The notes below the pieces were generated by a model, which saw nothing but the letters and a program-made list of their open reading frames with translations, searched no databases and had not been told where the DNA came from. A program made the translations under genes and the position numbers. Positions 30,486 through 39,825 of a DNA stretch of 64,000 bases are shown here, piece after piece (the first letter of the stretch is position 1; each line of letters opens with the position of its first letter). The stretch is from Vibrio hyugaensis (GTDB lineage Bacteria; Pseudomonadota; Gammaproteobacteria; Enterobacterales; Vibrionaceae), in the NCBI RefSeq assembly GCF_002906655.1, contig NZ_CP025794.1, forward strand, positions 868,001 through 932,000, read 5' to 3'.

Positions 30486-30959
30486 ATGAAAAGTCACGTT
30501 GAAATCGCCATGGATGCCGTTGAATTAGTTAAGCCATCCATAGAGCGACTGTTCGAACGCACCAACAGGAAGGAACTACATATCGTGGTGATGGATCCAA
30601 GGATCAAACCTTGGGAATCCTCATTCAATGAAGCCATCCTTTACCAAACCTCTTTAGGTACCCCAGAAGAATGGACTATTCCATTCGATGAATTTGCACG
30701 TAACAAAGCACACCAAGCATGGCGTAACTCACGTCCAAACATTCACAACCAAACCACTCAAACATCTTCACTGCAAGAGAACGACTTACTGTTTTTTGGC
30801 TCCTTTGTACACGGCGACGTTGTTGTTGCGTGCAGTGGTGTCGAACAATGGTATGACATGCTCGTCAGTGGCTGGATTGCGGTCGCTTTTGAGCAACTCT
30901 GCATGAGCGAATATCAAAAAAACAAAACAAACCACCCTACACAAGCTTATAAAAACTAA
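30486..30959 (+). CDS. Unknown protein, first gene of the TTT transporter operon
   Basis: 157 residues, soluble, no signal peptide. The pattern MDAVELVKPSIERLFERTNRKELHIVVMDPRI, then DLLFFGSFVHGDVVVACSGVEQWYDMLVSGW, suggests an alpha/beta fold resembling small GlcG/HbpS-like proteins, but I cannot confirm it. Well-formed ribosome-binding site (AAAAGGAATTCACG). Only 22 bases separate it from tctC, so it is part of the operon and may bind the same substrate or regulate the transporter. Confidence 0.7.
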   Translation: MKSHVEIAMDAVELVKPSIERLFERTNRKELHIVVMDPRIKPWESSFNEAILYQTSLGTPEEWTIPFDEFARNKAHQAWRNSRPNIHNQTTQTSSLQENDLLFFGSFVHGDVVVACSGVEQWYDMLVSGWIAVAFEQLCMSEYQKNKTNHPTQAYKN

Positions 30960-30981
30960 CGGAAACAAAAGGTCGATTATT

Positions 30982-31908
30982 ATGAACAAGCTTCTTAAAT
31001 CTCTACTTGTCGCCGCTGGCATCATGGTTTCTGCAACTGCCGTTGCCGCTGATTATCCAACCAAGAACATTCGCCTCATTGTGCCGTTTGGCGCAGGTGG
31101 CGGCACAGACGCAGTTGGCCGCACACTAGCGAACTCTGCCAAAGATATTCTGGGACAAAACATCGCCGTGATGAACCGAACTGGTGGCGCAGGTGCGGTT
31201 GGCATGAGCTTTGGGGCACAGCAACGCCCTGATGGTTACACCTTAACTGTCGTAACGCGTGAAATTGCTTCTCTGCCACAAATGGGCTTGATGCAACATG
31301 ACGCGAGCGATTTCAAACTCATCCGAATGGTAAACCTCGACCCTGCGGTGGTACTGGTTCATAAAGACAGCCCATACAACACGATTAACGATTTGATCGC
31401 CGAAGCGAAGAAAGGCGATGGCCGCGTGAAGTTTGCTTCTACCGCAGCACCAAACTTCTACTTAATGGCGTTGGAGCAAAATCAAGGCATCAAACTTAAT
31501 GCGATTCCTTACAACGGCGCGTCTGAAGCGATTCCTGCGGTATTGGGTAAACATACGGATGTCACCATGGTGACGCCAGGGGAAGCTATTGCGCAACTGC
31601 GTTCTGGCCAATTGAAAGCGCTGGGTGTGATGTCAGATGAACGTATCGAATACATTGCTGACGTTCCAACATTGAAAGAGCAAGGTGTCGACGTTGTAAC
31701 AGGAACATGGCGTGGTATTGGCGCTCCGAAAAATACTCCAGATGAAGTCATTGAAACACTAGGTAAAGCCTTTGATGAAGCAATGGCATCGGCAGAATTC
31801 AAAGAGTTCATGGAAAAAGGAGCAATGACCATTCACAACATGGATGCAGAAGCATTCACACAGTTTGTAGACCAAGACAGCAAATCGCTGAGCAAACTGA
31901 TCCAATAA
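30982..31908 (+). CDS. tctC: TTT-family periplasmic substrate-binding protein (TctC/Bug)
   Basis: 308 residues. Signal peptide 1-23 (ending TAVAAD). Family landmarks: NIRLIVPFGAGGGTDAVGRTLA near the mature start, NRTGGAGAVGMSFGAQQRPDGYTL, and MVTPGEAIAQLRSGQLKALGV. TctC-type proteins bind carboxylates such as citrate, but ligands are diverse. Here the gene follows a secreted alginate lyase and shares an operator motif with uronate genes, so uronate or oligoalginate is a reasonable candidate ligand (inference). Confidence 0.9.
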   Translation: MNKLLKSLLVAAGIMVSATAVAADYPTKNIRLIVPFGAGGGTDAVGRTLANSAKDILGQNIAVMNRTGGAGAVGMSFGAQQRPDGYTLTVVTREIASLPQMGLMQHDASDFKLIRMVNLDPAVVLVHKDSPYNTINDLIAEAKKGDGRVKFASTAAPNFYLMALEQNQGIKLNAIPYNGASEAIPAVLGKHTDVTMVTPGEAIAQLRSGQLKALGVMSDERIEYIADVPTLKEQGVDVVTGTWRGIGAPKNTPDEVIETLGKAFDEAMASAEFKEFMEKGAMTIHNMDAEAFTQFVDQDSKSLSKLIQ

Positions 31909-31923
31909 GTGATGTTCTGAAAC

Positions 31924-31948
31924 GAAGAGCATCGCTTTGATGCTCTTC
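31924..31948 (+). promoter_or_regulatory. tctC-tctB intercistronic hairpin
   Basis: Perfect 10-bp stem GAAGAGCATC with loop GCTTT, no T tail. Probably stabilises the tctC message so that binding protein exceeds membrane subunits; inferred from position. Confidence 0.6.
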
Positions 31949-31966
31949 GATATGAGGAGAAGCGAC

Positions 31967-32518
31967 ATGAGTCAAAATAGCCTACAACAAAAAGGCTCAC
32001 AGCCAACTATTTCGGACAATAATCAAGTACCGAAAAACAATCATTCATCATCCAATGCTTCAACCCTATCGCTATTCGATAGAGACATCATCTTCCCTTG
32101 CTTGATGATCGTCATCAGCGCCATCATTTTGGTGATCATCAGCCAATTCGACAAGCCACACTTTCAAGACGCCAGCGTAAACGCTCAGTTCTTCCCAAGT
32201 GTTATCGCCATCGCTCAGATCATCATCTGCATTGCCTTAATCGCACAACGCAAACTTAAAGCCCCTTTGAAAACCAACTCCCTACCACTGTTTTCTAAGA
32301 TGGCCGTATTTGGCATTGGCTTTTTGATCGCTTATGCCGTTCTTATCAACCTCGTCGGTTACCTAATCGCAAGTCTGATTGCCTTCACGGTTTACCTAAT
32401 GTGCTTCAAAGTCAAAAAACCGTTGTATTACCTGATTGCTTGGGTATTTGTTTTTGGCGTTTATTACCTATTCGGGGAAGTCTTTTACATCTCACTTCCG
32501 CAAGGTTTGTTTTATTAA
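31967..32518 (+). CDS. tctB: TTT-family small membrane subunit TctB
   Basis: 183 residues. A polar N-terminal tail of about 40 residues rich in Ser/Asn/Gln precedes four membrane segments (about 47-66, 78-97, 108-130, 135-178 as two helices close together). This matches the small four-helix TctB subunit. ATG 31967 follows AGGAGA by six bases; the frame upstream to 31937 is not needed. Confidence 0.85.
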   Translation: MSQNSLQQKGSQPTISDNNQVPKNNHSSSNASTLSLFDRDIIFPCLMIVISAIILVIISQFDKPHFQDASVNAQFFPSVIAIAQIIICIALIAQRKLKAPLKTNSLPLFSKMAVFGIGFLIAYAVLINLVGYLIASLIAFTVYLMCFKVKKPLYYLIAWVFVFGVYYLFGEVFYISLPQGLFY

Positions 32519-32527
32519 GGAGAGGCT

Positions 32528-34018
32528 ATGTTTGAACACTTACTTAATGGCCTACTGACTGCATTTAGCCCTGAAGTATTGCCTATCTTAATCTTTGGCG
32601 TCGTTGGCGGTATTATCCTCGGTGCTTTGCCGGGCTTAACCGCCACCATGGGTGTCGCGATCTTATTGCCATTCACCTTTGGTATGGAATCCACTCCTGC
32701 TCTCGTCATGTTGATCGGTGTTTATATCGGCGGAATTTATGGCGGCTCAATTGCGGCAATATTATTAAAAACCCCCGGCACACCAGCTTCTGCCGCGACC
32801 GTATTGGATGGACATACCTTAGCAGCTAAAGGTCAAGCCGCGCGCGCACTCAGTATCTCTGCCGTCGCCTCTTTTGTGGGGGGATTACTAAGTACCATCG
32901 TATTAATTGCAATCTCTCCTTTACTAGCGAACTTTGCATTGCGCTTCAACGCACCAGAATACTTCGCCCTTGCATTGTTTGGTTTAACTATCATCGTGAG
33001 TGTTTCTTCGCAAAACATCTTGAAAGGCTTGTTGGCAGGCACGATTGGCTTACTGGTGTCTACCATCGGATTAGATCCAATCAGCAGCGTCCCTCGCTTC
33101 ACCTTTGGTGTGATGGATCTTTATAGCGGCATTAATGTAATTCCGGTTCTGATTGGTTTGTTTGCTTTGTCTGAGGCCATCAACCAAATTGAAAAAATCC
33201 TCAAAGAGAAGCAATCAGAAGTCCCGAACTTTGACCGTAAACTACTCAGCAAAAAAGACCTTAAAACCATTCTGCCAACCGCGACCAAAAGTGGCCTTAT
33301 CGGTACCGCTATTGGTTCAGTTCCGGGGGCTGGTGCAGATGTGTCTGCGTTTGTTTGTTATAACGAAGCAAAACGTGCCGCGAAGAAACCGGAAGAGTTT
33401 GGCAAAGGCTCATTGCATGGTTTAGCAGCAGCCGAATCGGGTAACAACGGCGTGACGGGGGGCTCATTGGTTCCCTTACTGACCCTCGGTGTTCCGGGAG
33501 ATGCAGTAGCCGCCGTACTACTTGGTGCCCTCATCGTACAAGGTTTAACGCCAGGGCCATTGTTGTTTGCTCAAAACCCTGAAGTAGTATACGGCGTATT
33601 TAGCTCGATGCTAGTCGCAAACGTCGTGATGCTTTTGGTTGGCTTACTTGGTATTCGCTTCTTCTGCCGAATCATTGAAGTGCCAAAAATGCTGATGATT
33701 CCAATCATCATCTTCTTGTCGGTTGTTGGTGCTTATGCCATCAACAACTCAATGTTTGATGTAGGTATCGCCATCGCCTTTGGTTTGCTTGGTTTCGTGC
33801 TTGGTAAGATGGACATTCCATCCTCTCCTATCCTATTAGCGATCATTCTTGGGCCAATGGCAGAAACCAATCTACGCAAAGCCTTGCTCATGTACGATAA
33901 CTCCTGGTCATTCCTTTACGAACGACCAATTGCGCTAGCGTTTGTTTTGCTGGCTATCTTCTCTGTGTATTCGACATTAAAAATGAAGAAGAAAGCCCAA
34001 CCTCAAACGACTACTTAG
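32528..34018 (+). CDS. tctA: TTT-family large membrane subunit TctA
   Basis: 496 residues, about eleven to twelve membrane segments. The duplicated family signatures are visible: GALPGLTATMGVAILLPFTF near the N-terminus and GSVPGAGADVSAFVCYNEAKR in the second half, each carrying the conserved P-G loop that lines the transport site. Strong ribosome-binding site (AAGGAGAGGCT). Ends the operon, followed by two hairpins. Confidence 0.93.
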   Translation: MFEHLLNGLLTAFSPEVLPILIFGVVGGIILGALPGLTATMGVAILLPFTFGMESTPALVMLIGVYIGGIYGGSIAAILLKTPGTPASAATVLDGHTLAAKGQAARALSISAVASFVGGLLSTIVLIAISPLLANFALRFNAPEYFALALFGLTIIVSVSSQNILKGLLAGTIGLLVSTIGLDPISSVPRFTFGVMDLYSGINVIPVLIGLFALSEAINQIEKILKEKQSEVPNFDRKLLSKKDLKTILPTATKSGLIGTAIGSVPGAGADVSAFVCYNEAKRAAKKPEEFGKGSLHGLAAAESGNNGVTGGSLVPLLTLGVPGDAVAAVLLGALIVQGLTPGPLLFAQNPEVVYGVFSSMLVANVVMLLVGLLGIRFFCRIIEVPKMLMIPIIIFLSVVGAYAINNSMFDVGIAIAFGLLGFVLGKMDIPSSPILLAIILGPMAETNLRKALLMYDNSWSFLYERPIALAFVLLAIFSVYSTLKMKKKAQPQTTT

Positions 34019-34061
34019 CGATACACTTTATTGAGAGAGTTTCCCTCTCTCAATCCAACAA

Positions 34062-34089
34062 AAAGCCGGACATTCACGTCCGGCTTTGT
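34062..34089. terminator. Terminator between tctA and the collagenase gene
   Basis: 10-bp stem AAAGCCGGAC with loop ATTCAC; usable in both directions for the convergent genes. The stem is the same as the miaE terminator at 26301. A second hairpin (TTGAGAGAG, 34031-34053) sits just before it. Confidence 0.8.
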
Positions 34090-34109
34090 GTTAATGAAAT
34101 GCAGAGTTC

Positions 34110-36560
34110 TTAGTGGAAATACACCAGCATCTCGACGTCATCCCCTTGCTGAACAGCATTCAATGAGAAGTGTACGTAGCCTTCATCTGTCACTGGGATT
34201 TGCAGGTATTCATTGCTGCCCCAGTAGTTTGATGCGTACTCGTGTTGCTCTGCGGTTGGCCAATAACTACGGCTTGCGTATAAATCAACATTGCCACTGT
34301 CTGCATCGCTATTTTTATCCGTTAGCCACACTCGCACTTCTTGCACACCCTGAGGAACATAAACCGCCGCATAGCGTTGTTGATGCACCGTTAAGGTTTT
34401 GGCCTGACCCGACTCTAACACCACAGGCGTTAAGTCATCTTGCTCTTGCGTTGGCGGCGTTGGTGTTTCAGTCTCTAAAGAAGCAACGAGGGTCACTGCG
34501 CTAAAGTCCGTTCGACCAGCGATGCTGATGTAGTAACGGCCCGCCTTAATATAACCCGATTGCTCCGGCTCAAACGTCACAAATTCATTGCTGCCATCGC
34601 CATATTGGCTGAACTCAAAATCGTAGTAATGCGCTTCTTTCTCAAAGCTCATGTACAAATCCGCATCGCCCTGGCTATCGCCGTGAATCGTAACTTCAAA
34701 GTGGGTACTGTTCTCAGGTACATCAACATAGAACAACTGCTCACTGTAAGCCGCACCACTTAACACCACACTTTGATTTGCTGCGAGTTGCGTTACTTGA
34801 TCAGAAGGCTCTGTCGGCTCACCCGGATTTGGTTCTGGGTTTGGATCAGGCAGCTGTGGTTCGCTAGAGACAGAATCTAACCAACGCTCAAACTCGCCAT
34901 TGTATTGCTCACCCAATAATTGAACTTGTTTTGCCCACTCAGCAAACTGACCAGAGCGAGAAAGCGCCAGTAAGCTATCCACTTCTTGCGGATGCTCTTC
35001 CAACATAAAGCGTACCGCTAAGTAGCCCCAACGATAAACGCGATTGGTATCATGAGAGTAAGTGGTCGCCAACACATCGGATAGGCTCATTTTACCATCG
35101 GCAATCAAACCAATCGCTGCGTCGTAACCTTGCTTGTAATGCATGTACTCAGCAAAGCCCTCTAACCACCACACAATGTAACCATGCGCCAAGTTATCGC
35201 TAAAAGAACCATATTGGTTGAATCGTGCATCAAGGTAATGGGTGTATTCATGCTCCAAGTTGAGAATGGATAACTCGTCACCATTAGCGTAACGGTAAGC
35301 CACAAAGCGCGCCACGTTGCCTGCTTGTGCAGGATTTCCTTCAAGATACTGACCGCCGTTGTCCGTGGTGTTGCCAAACAAGAAAGACGAGTAATCCACG
35401 TAGCTGCTTTTGTTGGCAAACACCGCCACTTCTACTCGCTCATTGTTGTCGTCTGCCACTGGTTGTTGACCAGTATTCGCCACTTGGTGGAAGTCCGTCT
35501 CTTTCGCTGCCAGCACATCACACGCTCCAATCGCTTGTGCTTCAGTCAAGTCTTGGGAACGGATAATCGCTGGGCCTTGGCACTCGTAACGGTTCGGTAG
35601 CACTCGCGCCGCTAAATCACGCTTCGCTTGGTCTAAATCCAGACCATTCAAACCTTCTGGTGCGAAGTAGCTCATCATCTCAACTGCCGCTAGCCAAAGT
35701 TTGTCGTGTTCGCTACCAAGTGGATTTTGATCCATCACTTGTTGCATAGCTATCAATGCTTTTTGTTTTGTCGCTTTATCTGGACTTGCCAATAAACGAC
35801 CCGTTTCACGCACTGCGTTATAAACCAAGAAACTTGCGTCCGTATCTAACGCCCAAGCATTATCACGGGCGAATGTCACTAATGTATCGATGTGTTGAGT
35901 ATGGCTTGCCATATAGCGGTAAAAATCATCTCTCGCCGCATGCCCTGCCATTGCTCGGAACAAGTTATTTAACCCATCTACCCACTGAGTATCCTTCGCG
36001 GTTTCAAGGTTGAAATGACCCAGCGCCGCGAGTTGGGCCTCCATCGTGAGCGGCAGTTGCTTCACGTTATCAACCATCAAGGTTAGGCTTTTCATTGCGT
36101 CCACTTGTTCGCGACCTTGGTCTAAGGCGTGTGGATTGGCTAAAAACGCATTAATCGACTGGGCAAAACGTTGGCTCAACGCGTCAGAAAAGTTCGGCGC
36201 TTGCGCGTTATAACGAACGTAATAAGCGGCGCGGACAAACTCACCCAGATTTTCGAGTTTACGTGCTTGTTCAGCTTTACCTCTATAGCGTGTAATTTCT
36301 TGATTCAATGCAATTTGGATACGGCTTAAGCTCACTTCGCTGTAGATATCGTTTAACGAATCGGCAGGTGCAGAGAACCAAGAACCGTAACAATTGTAAT
36401 CCGCTGCAGAAACCGCAGAAGCGAGATCAGCTACTTGCTGAAGATCGTTAACATCACATTGTTCTTGAGCAAATGAAAAACAGGACACACTGGCGAGCAT
36501 GCATGCAAGCGCCAAGCGATGACGCGGGAATAGACGGGTATGAGACATAACAACACTCAT
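34110..36560 (-). CDS. Secreted collagenase, peptidase family M9
   Basis: 816 residues. Signal peptide ends near residue 31 (CFSFAQE). The M9N activator region covers about 40-330 and the catalytic domain follows, with the zinc motif [11 protein letters not shown] and, about 25 residues on, [11 protein letters not shown] supplying the glutamate ligand. After a proline-rich linker ([16 protein letters not shown]) there are two beta-sandwich PPC-type domains (about 580-690 and 705-816) that help bind collagen. Size matches Vibrio collagenases of about 814 residues. ATG 36548 (MSHTRLF) is an equally possible start. Exported enzyme, useful for invading or feeding on animal tissue. Confidence 0.93.
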   Translation of the reverse strand: MSVVMSHTRLFPRHRLALACMLASVSCFSFAQEQCDVNDLQQVADLASAVSAADYNCYGSWFSAPADSLNDIYSEVSLSRIQIALNQEITRYRGKAEQARKLENLGEFVRAAYYVRYNAQAPNFSDALSQRFAQSINAFLANPHALDQGREQVDAMKSLTLMVDNVKQLPLTMEAQLAALGHFNLETAKDTQWVDGLNNLFRAMAGHAARDDFYRYMASHTQHIDTLVTFARDNAWALDTDASFLVYNAVRETGRLLASPDKATKQKALIAMQQVMDQNPLGSEHDKLWLAAVEMMSYFAPEGLNGLDLDQAKRDLAARVLPNRYECQGPAIIRSQDLTEAQAIGACDVLAAKETDFHQVANTGQQPVADDNNERVEVAVFANKSSYVDYSSFLFGNTTDNGGQYLEGNPAQAGNVARFVAYRYANGDELSILNLEHEYTHYLDARFNQYGSFSDNLAHGYIVWWLEGFAEYMHYKQGYDAAIGLIADGKMSLSDVLATTYSHDTNRVYRWGYLAVRFMLEEHPQEVDSLLALSRSGQFAEWAKQVQLLGEQYNGEFERWLDSVSSEPQLPDPNPEPNPGEPTEPSDQVTQLAANQSVVLSGAAYSEQLFYVDVPENSTHFEVTIHGDSQGDADLYMSFEKEAHYYDFEFSQYGDGSNEFVTFEPEQSGYIKAGRYYISIAGRTDFSAVTLVASLETETPTPPTQEQDDLTPVVLESGQAKTLTVHQQRYAAVYVPQGVQEVRVWLTDKNSDADSGNVDLYASRSYWPTAEQHEYASNYWGSNEYLQIPVTDEGYVHFSLNAVQQGDDVEMLVYFH

Positions 36561-37068
36561 TAATTAGTTATATATTTGAGGGCGCTGTTATATTCCTTAC
36601 AACAAACAAGGTGAATTGAGTTGCATAGGATTTATGAAGTTAGTTCAGAAATTAGATATTTAACTCTAATTTATAAAGACAAAACCAACATATTCATTTG
36701 CTCGTAAGTCATCAAAACGGTTAACAAACACACTAGGGCATCCCAAGAGCCAATCCGACTTTAACTGTCTTTGTCACAAATTGGTCCGCTTTTTTATCTA
36801 GTTTCCTTTAGTTAACTACATTATCTTTTAGAATATCATGCTGTATAGAATGTGACTCTACATTTCTAACGTCCGAATTTATACCTATATAGCTAGTTTG
36901 ACATTGTGTATTTCATTACTTTTCTTATGTATAAGATTATAATGTTATGGTAGGCTTTAATGAACATACGTTAATATTATAAACAGCCTACCTTTATTTG
37001 TAATCATCTCTTTTAGATAATTACAATCATATGATATAAAAGTATTCTCACTATGTTAATTTTAAGAT
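36561..37068. other. AT-rich gene-free border of the defence segment
   Basis: 508 bases of about 30% GC by eye with no supported gene. It separates the normal-composition collagenase gene from the equally AT-rich Kiwa genes and looks like the edge of transferred DNA. No integrase, tRNA or att repeat seen. Confidence 0.55.
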
Positions 37069-38019
37069 TTAAACTCTATCTTTCACTTTTGCATGATAGT
37101 TTTGTCTAGTCAACTCAGAAATAAGGAACTCTTCATCTAGTAACTTTAGAAAGTTATCACATCTAACTAGACTATTTAAGTCAAACTTACTCCCATCCTC
37201 ACTAAATTTCAATTTATCTTTAAATACAGGATGCTTCAATGCATAGTCAATTAGTTTTTCATTAGAAATATTATTTTCTACAACTGCTGAACCATTAAAT
37301 ATTTTCACAAACTTTCTAGCAAACCTTATATCATTTTCAAGTTTACTTTCAAACTTATTACAACATTCAACTAAAGACATTGATTTTAGTTCGACAACAT
37401 ACTCTTTAGCTTTGCTTTTTAATATCTTATCAAAAGCAAAATCTTTCTCAAATTTAGTGGCGTCCTTTACTAAATAATAATCTTTTACTCTAGCAAAGAT
37501 AAAGTTCTCGTTTAATCGAATAACATCTTCACTAATTGGTACAATTCTATTACCACTAAAAGTTACCATTAGCCGTGACTTATGTTTAAACAGATTGACA
37601 GGCTGAATTAAATTGTAAAAGCTCATAGTTTCACCATTACTACTTTTAAGCCTTACAATAACCGCATGCACATCACTCAGACCTGAGTGCTTTACGGGGT
37701 ATGCCTCAAGAGTTTTGTTCGCTGGTAAAGTATGCGCAGTATCAATTGCATCTAGCTCAGCTAATCTATCGTCAAAGTCATAGAAATACAGGGCGTTGGG
37801 TCTTCCATCATTCTGAGATAACGGTAAACATTCAAACCCCAAATTATCAGCAAACGTTTCTTTTATCGATGATACATACTTTTGCTTATACTCATGTAAC
37901 GCAGTATTATCAATATCAGAATCGAAAACATTATTGAATTTATCTAAGAAGAAAACTTTAATACCAATACAATTATCTACAACCGTCTTTATATCGTTCT
38001 TAACATCGTTTTTATTCAT
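37069..38019 (-). CDS. kwaB: Kiwa anti-phage protein KwaB (DUF4868)
   Basis: 316 residues, the size of the E. coli KwaB (about 315). The DUF4868 pattern is visible: a long N-terminal region with ALYFYDFDDRLAELDAI, then SGLSDVHAVIVRLKSSNGETMSFYNLIQPVN and LMVTFSGNRIVPISEDVIRLNENFIFARVKDYYLVKDATKFEK across the middle, and a helical C-terminal half. Soluble; known to act with membrane protein KwaA to stop phage replication. ATG 38019 overlaps the kwaA stop as ATGA; the longer in-frame start at 38043 is unlikely. Strong AT bias compared with neighbours. Confidence 0.88.
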   Translation of the reverse strand: MNKNDVKNDIKTVVDNCIGIKVFFLDKFNNVFDSDIDNTALHEYKQKYVSSIKETFADNLGFECLPLSQNDGRPNALYFYDFDDRLAELDAIDTAHTLPANKTLEAYPVKHSGLSDVHAVIVRLKSSNGETMSFYNLIQPVNLFKHKSRLMVTFSGNRIVPISEDVIRLNENFIFARVKDYYLVKDATKFEKDFAFDKILKSKAKEYVVELKSMSLVECCNKFESKLENDIRFARKFVKIFNGSAVVENNISNEKLIDYALKHPVFKDKLKFSEDGSKFDLNSLVRCDNFLKLLDEEFLISELTRQNYHAKVKDRV

Positions 38020-38597
38020 AACTTTATATCTCGCGCAAAACATACAGAATTTGAAAGGAACTTATAACTAACATTATCACCAATCTTTATTTCATTTTTT
38101 GTAATTATTAATATTGATTGATAGAAAGCATTACTATCAGACAGATCAGTTTTATACAGTTTATAACCAAATATAGCTAAAGTCGGGTTTGCATAATACT
38201 TCTCTGTTCTTACAAAGATAACCCCTATAACTAATATTAGGATTAGATATGCAATCACTTTGTTTAAGCTATCAAAACTCATCCCAGCAAATGGCACAAT
38301 ATACGTAGCTAAAAAAGTAAGACTTTCATAATCCTCTCCCTCACAACGCATAACTTTTAATGTATCTTCGCCACCACCTTTTAAATAATATTTAAATTGC
38401 CTACGTAAATACTCACAATAAATTATCTGAATTATTGAAAACAAGAATAAAAAATCTTCAGATTTTACTTTTTTGAAGTCAAAATCATTCAATAAAAGAA
38501 TAAAATCAAGCCTAAAAGTTAGGACTGCAACAATCACAAACAGAAAGTAAAGAGAGAGTAAATACAACTGTGATTGCTCTCTAGTCCCCAGTTTCAT
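38016..38597 (-). CDS. kwaA: Kiwa anti-phage membrane protein KwaA
   Basis: 193 residues with four hydrophobic segments: about 10-36 (LYLLSLYFLFVIVAVLTF), 47-64, 92-110 and 113-131 (VIAYLILILVIGVIF). A four-helix membrane protein immediately before a DUF4868 gene, with ATGA overlap, is the defining layout of Kiwa. The C-terminal 60 residues are soluble and end FLSNSVCFARDIKL. Ribosome-binding site AGGAAAA. The stop of the SRA-HNH gene is 33 bases upstream. Confidence 0.83.
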   Translation of the reverse strand: MKLGTREQSQLYLLSLYFLFVIVAVLTFRLDFILLLNDFDFKKVKSEDFLFLFSIIQIIYCEYLRRQFKYYLKGGGEDTLKVMRCEGEDYESLTFLATYIVPFAGMSFDSLNKVIAYLILILVIGVIFVRTEKYYANPTLAIFGYKLYKTDLSDSNAFYQSILIITKNEIKIGDNVSYKFLSNSVCFARDIKL

Positions 38598-38630
38598 TTT
38601 TATTTTCCTGACTAAAATCGTTCATAATTA

Positions 38631-39485
38631 TCACTTAAAATAATGTTCACGATGATACTGGAGAAACGCCTGTTCAATCTTGTGCTTTTTGTTCAGCGTT
38701 AACTGTTCGTCTAGGCCAATCAAACTGAAATCATCCGCGATTGAGAACACACCGTTATCAAACATCACGTGATGGTTTGGACATAAGCACAGGATATTTT
38801 CGACCACATCAGGGCCGCGATGCGGTTCACCCAACGGTTGAATGTGTGCAGCTTCTGCGTAGTGCCCTGCTCCAGTATCAATGGCTAAACCGCATACTTG
38901 GCATTGATATTGATGCCAGTCTTTTACCTGCTTTGCCTTGTTGTAATCTCGGACGATCTTGTTGACCGTAACGGCTTGGCGGGACGTTACCTCATAACGT
39001 GCTTTGGTTGTGTCTTGCACCTCTGCCGCAGGTTCCGAATCAATTTGGACAAGTTTGTAGCGCCATACTTTGAAGCCAGAAAGTCCTCGCTCGCACCAAT
39101 AGTCTTCAACGCGGTATAAACCCGCGTATTGATAACCTTTGACTGGAGAGTAATGGCTTTGGTGTTTATGGCTTCGAGTAACGCGAACAGGTAAGCCCTC
39201 TAGCTTGTTTCTAGCCAGAGCGAGGTTGGTGCGTTCTAATTTTTGATCGGCAATTTGTTTATTGCTGTTTTCGTCACGGCCACCTGCTCCGGTATAGATG
39301 ATGACGTTGCCAAAATCTTCGTCGTCTTCATAACCACCGGAAAGCACGATTGAGTCAGCGCCTTCTTTAGCGCCGCCACTGATACCAGCCTGCGTTGGGG
39401 GATGAATGCCAGATTTGGCTAACGCGGCTCGATTTTCGAACATGTCACCGACCTCAGTATCGGGTATGTGTCCAAAAACTCTCAT
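38631..39485 (-). CDS. SRA-HNH modification-dependent restriction endonuclease (type IV)
   Basis: 284 residues. Residues 1-150 are an SRA/YDG domain, which flips out 5-methyl- or 5-hydroxymethylcytosine: VFGHIPDTEVGDMFENRAAL, GADSIVLSGGYEDDED, VIIYTGAGGRD, and a YQYAGLYRVEDYW segment. Residues 195-243 are an HNH nuclease: CQVCG, AAHIQPLGEPHRGPD, and NILCLCPNHHVMFD with the catalytic HH. The order SRA then HNH matches TagI-type enzymes. Predicted to cut phage or foreign DNA with modified cytosine. Unlike Kiwa downstream, base composition is normal for the genome. Confidence 0.88.
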   Translation of the reverse strand: MRVFGHIPDTEVGDMFENRAALAKSGIHPPTQAGISGGAKEGADSIVLSGGYEDDEDFGNVIIYTGAGGRDENSNKQIADQKLERTNLALARNKLEGLPVRVTRSHKHQSHYSPVKGYQYAGLYRVEDYWCERGLSGFKVWRYKLVQIDSEPAAEVQDTTKARYEVTSRQAVTVNKIVRDYNKAKQVKDWHQYQCQVCGLAIDTGAGHYAEAAHIQPLGEPHRGPDVVENILCLCPNHHVMFDNGVFSIADDFSLIGLDEQLTLNKKHKIEQAFLQYHREHYFK

Positions 39486-39825
39486 AGTAAACCCTTGTCT
39501 GTGTACTACTCAGCGGAAAAACGTGTCGAGAGGAGTGACGAATTTCCAACTGACACATGCACTAACGGTATCACATTCAATCAGGTTAATATGCGTGAAA
39601 CCTTCTCATTTTTCACAAGAAGTTTTTATGGTGACAATCGTTTATTTTCATATAGATAGCGAGCAGCATCGGGTAAACGACATGGTCAATTTTACATCTC
39701 AAACAAAACGAAGATCACAACTTATTATCAAAGTCCGACGTGCGGTTTTCTGTCATCCATATTTAACGTGCTAGTCATAATTATCAATAAGAATAATCAC
39801 GCTAATTCGACTTATGGACAGACAG
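39486..39825. other. Intergenic region between SRA-HNH and the sphingomyelinase
   Basis: 340 bases holding two divergent promoters. No supported gene; short frames here are not coding-like. Confidence 0.5.

Noticed and set aside
37069..38597. Toxin-antitoxin or abortive two-gene system other than Kiwa.
   Set aside because: The four-helix membrane protein followed by a DUF4868 protein of 316 residues fits Kiwa in order, overlap and lengths.
39406..39774. 122-codon plus-strand frame across the SRA-HNH start.
   Set aside because: Mostly antisense to the SRA-HNH N-terminus and has no start signal.
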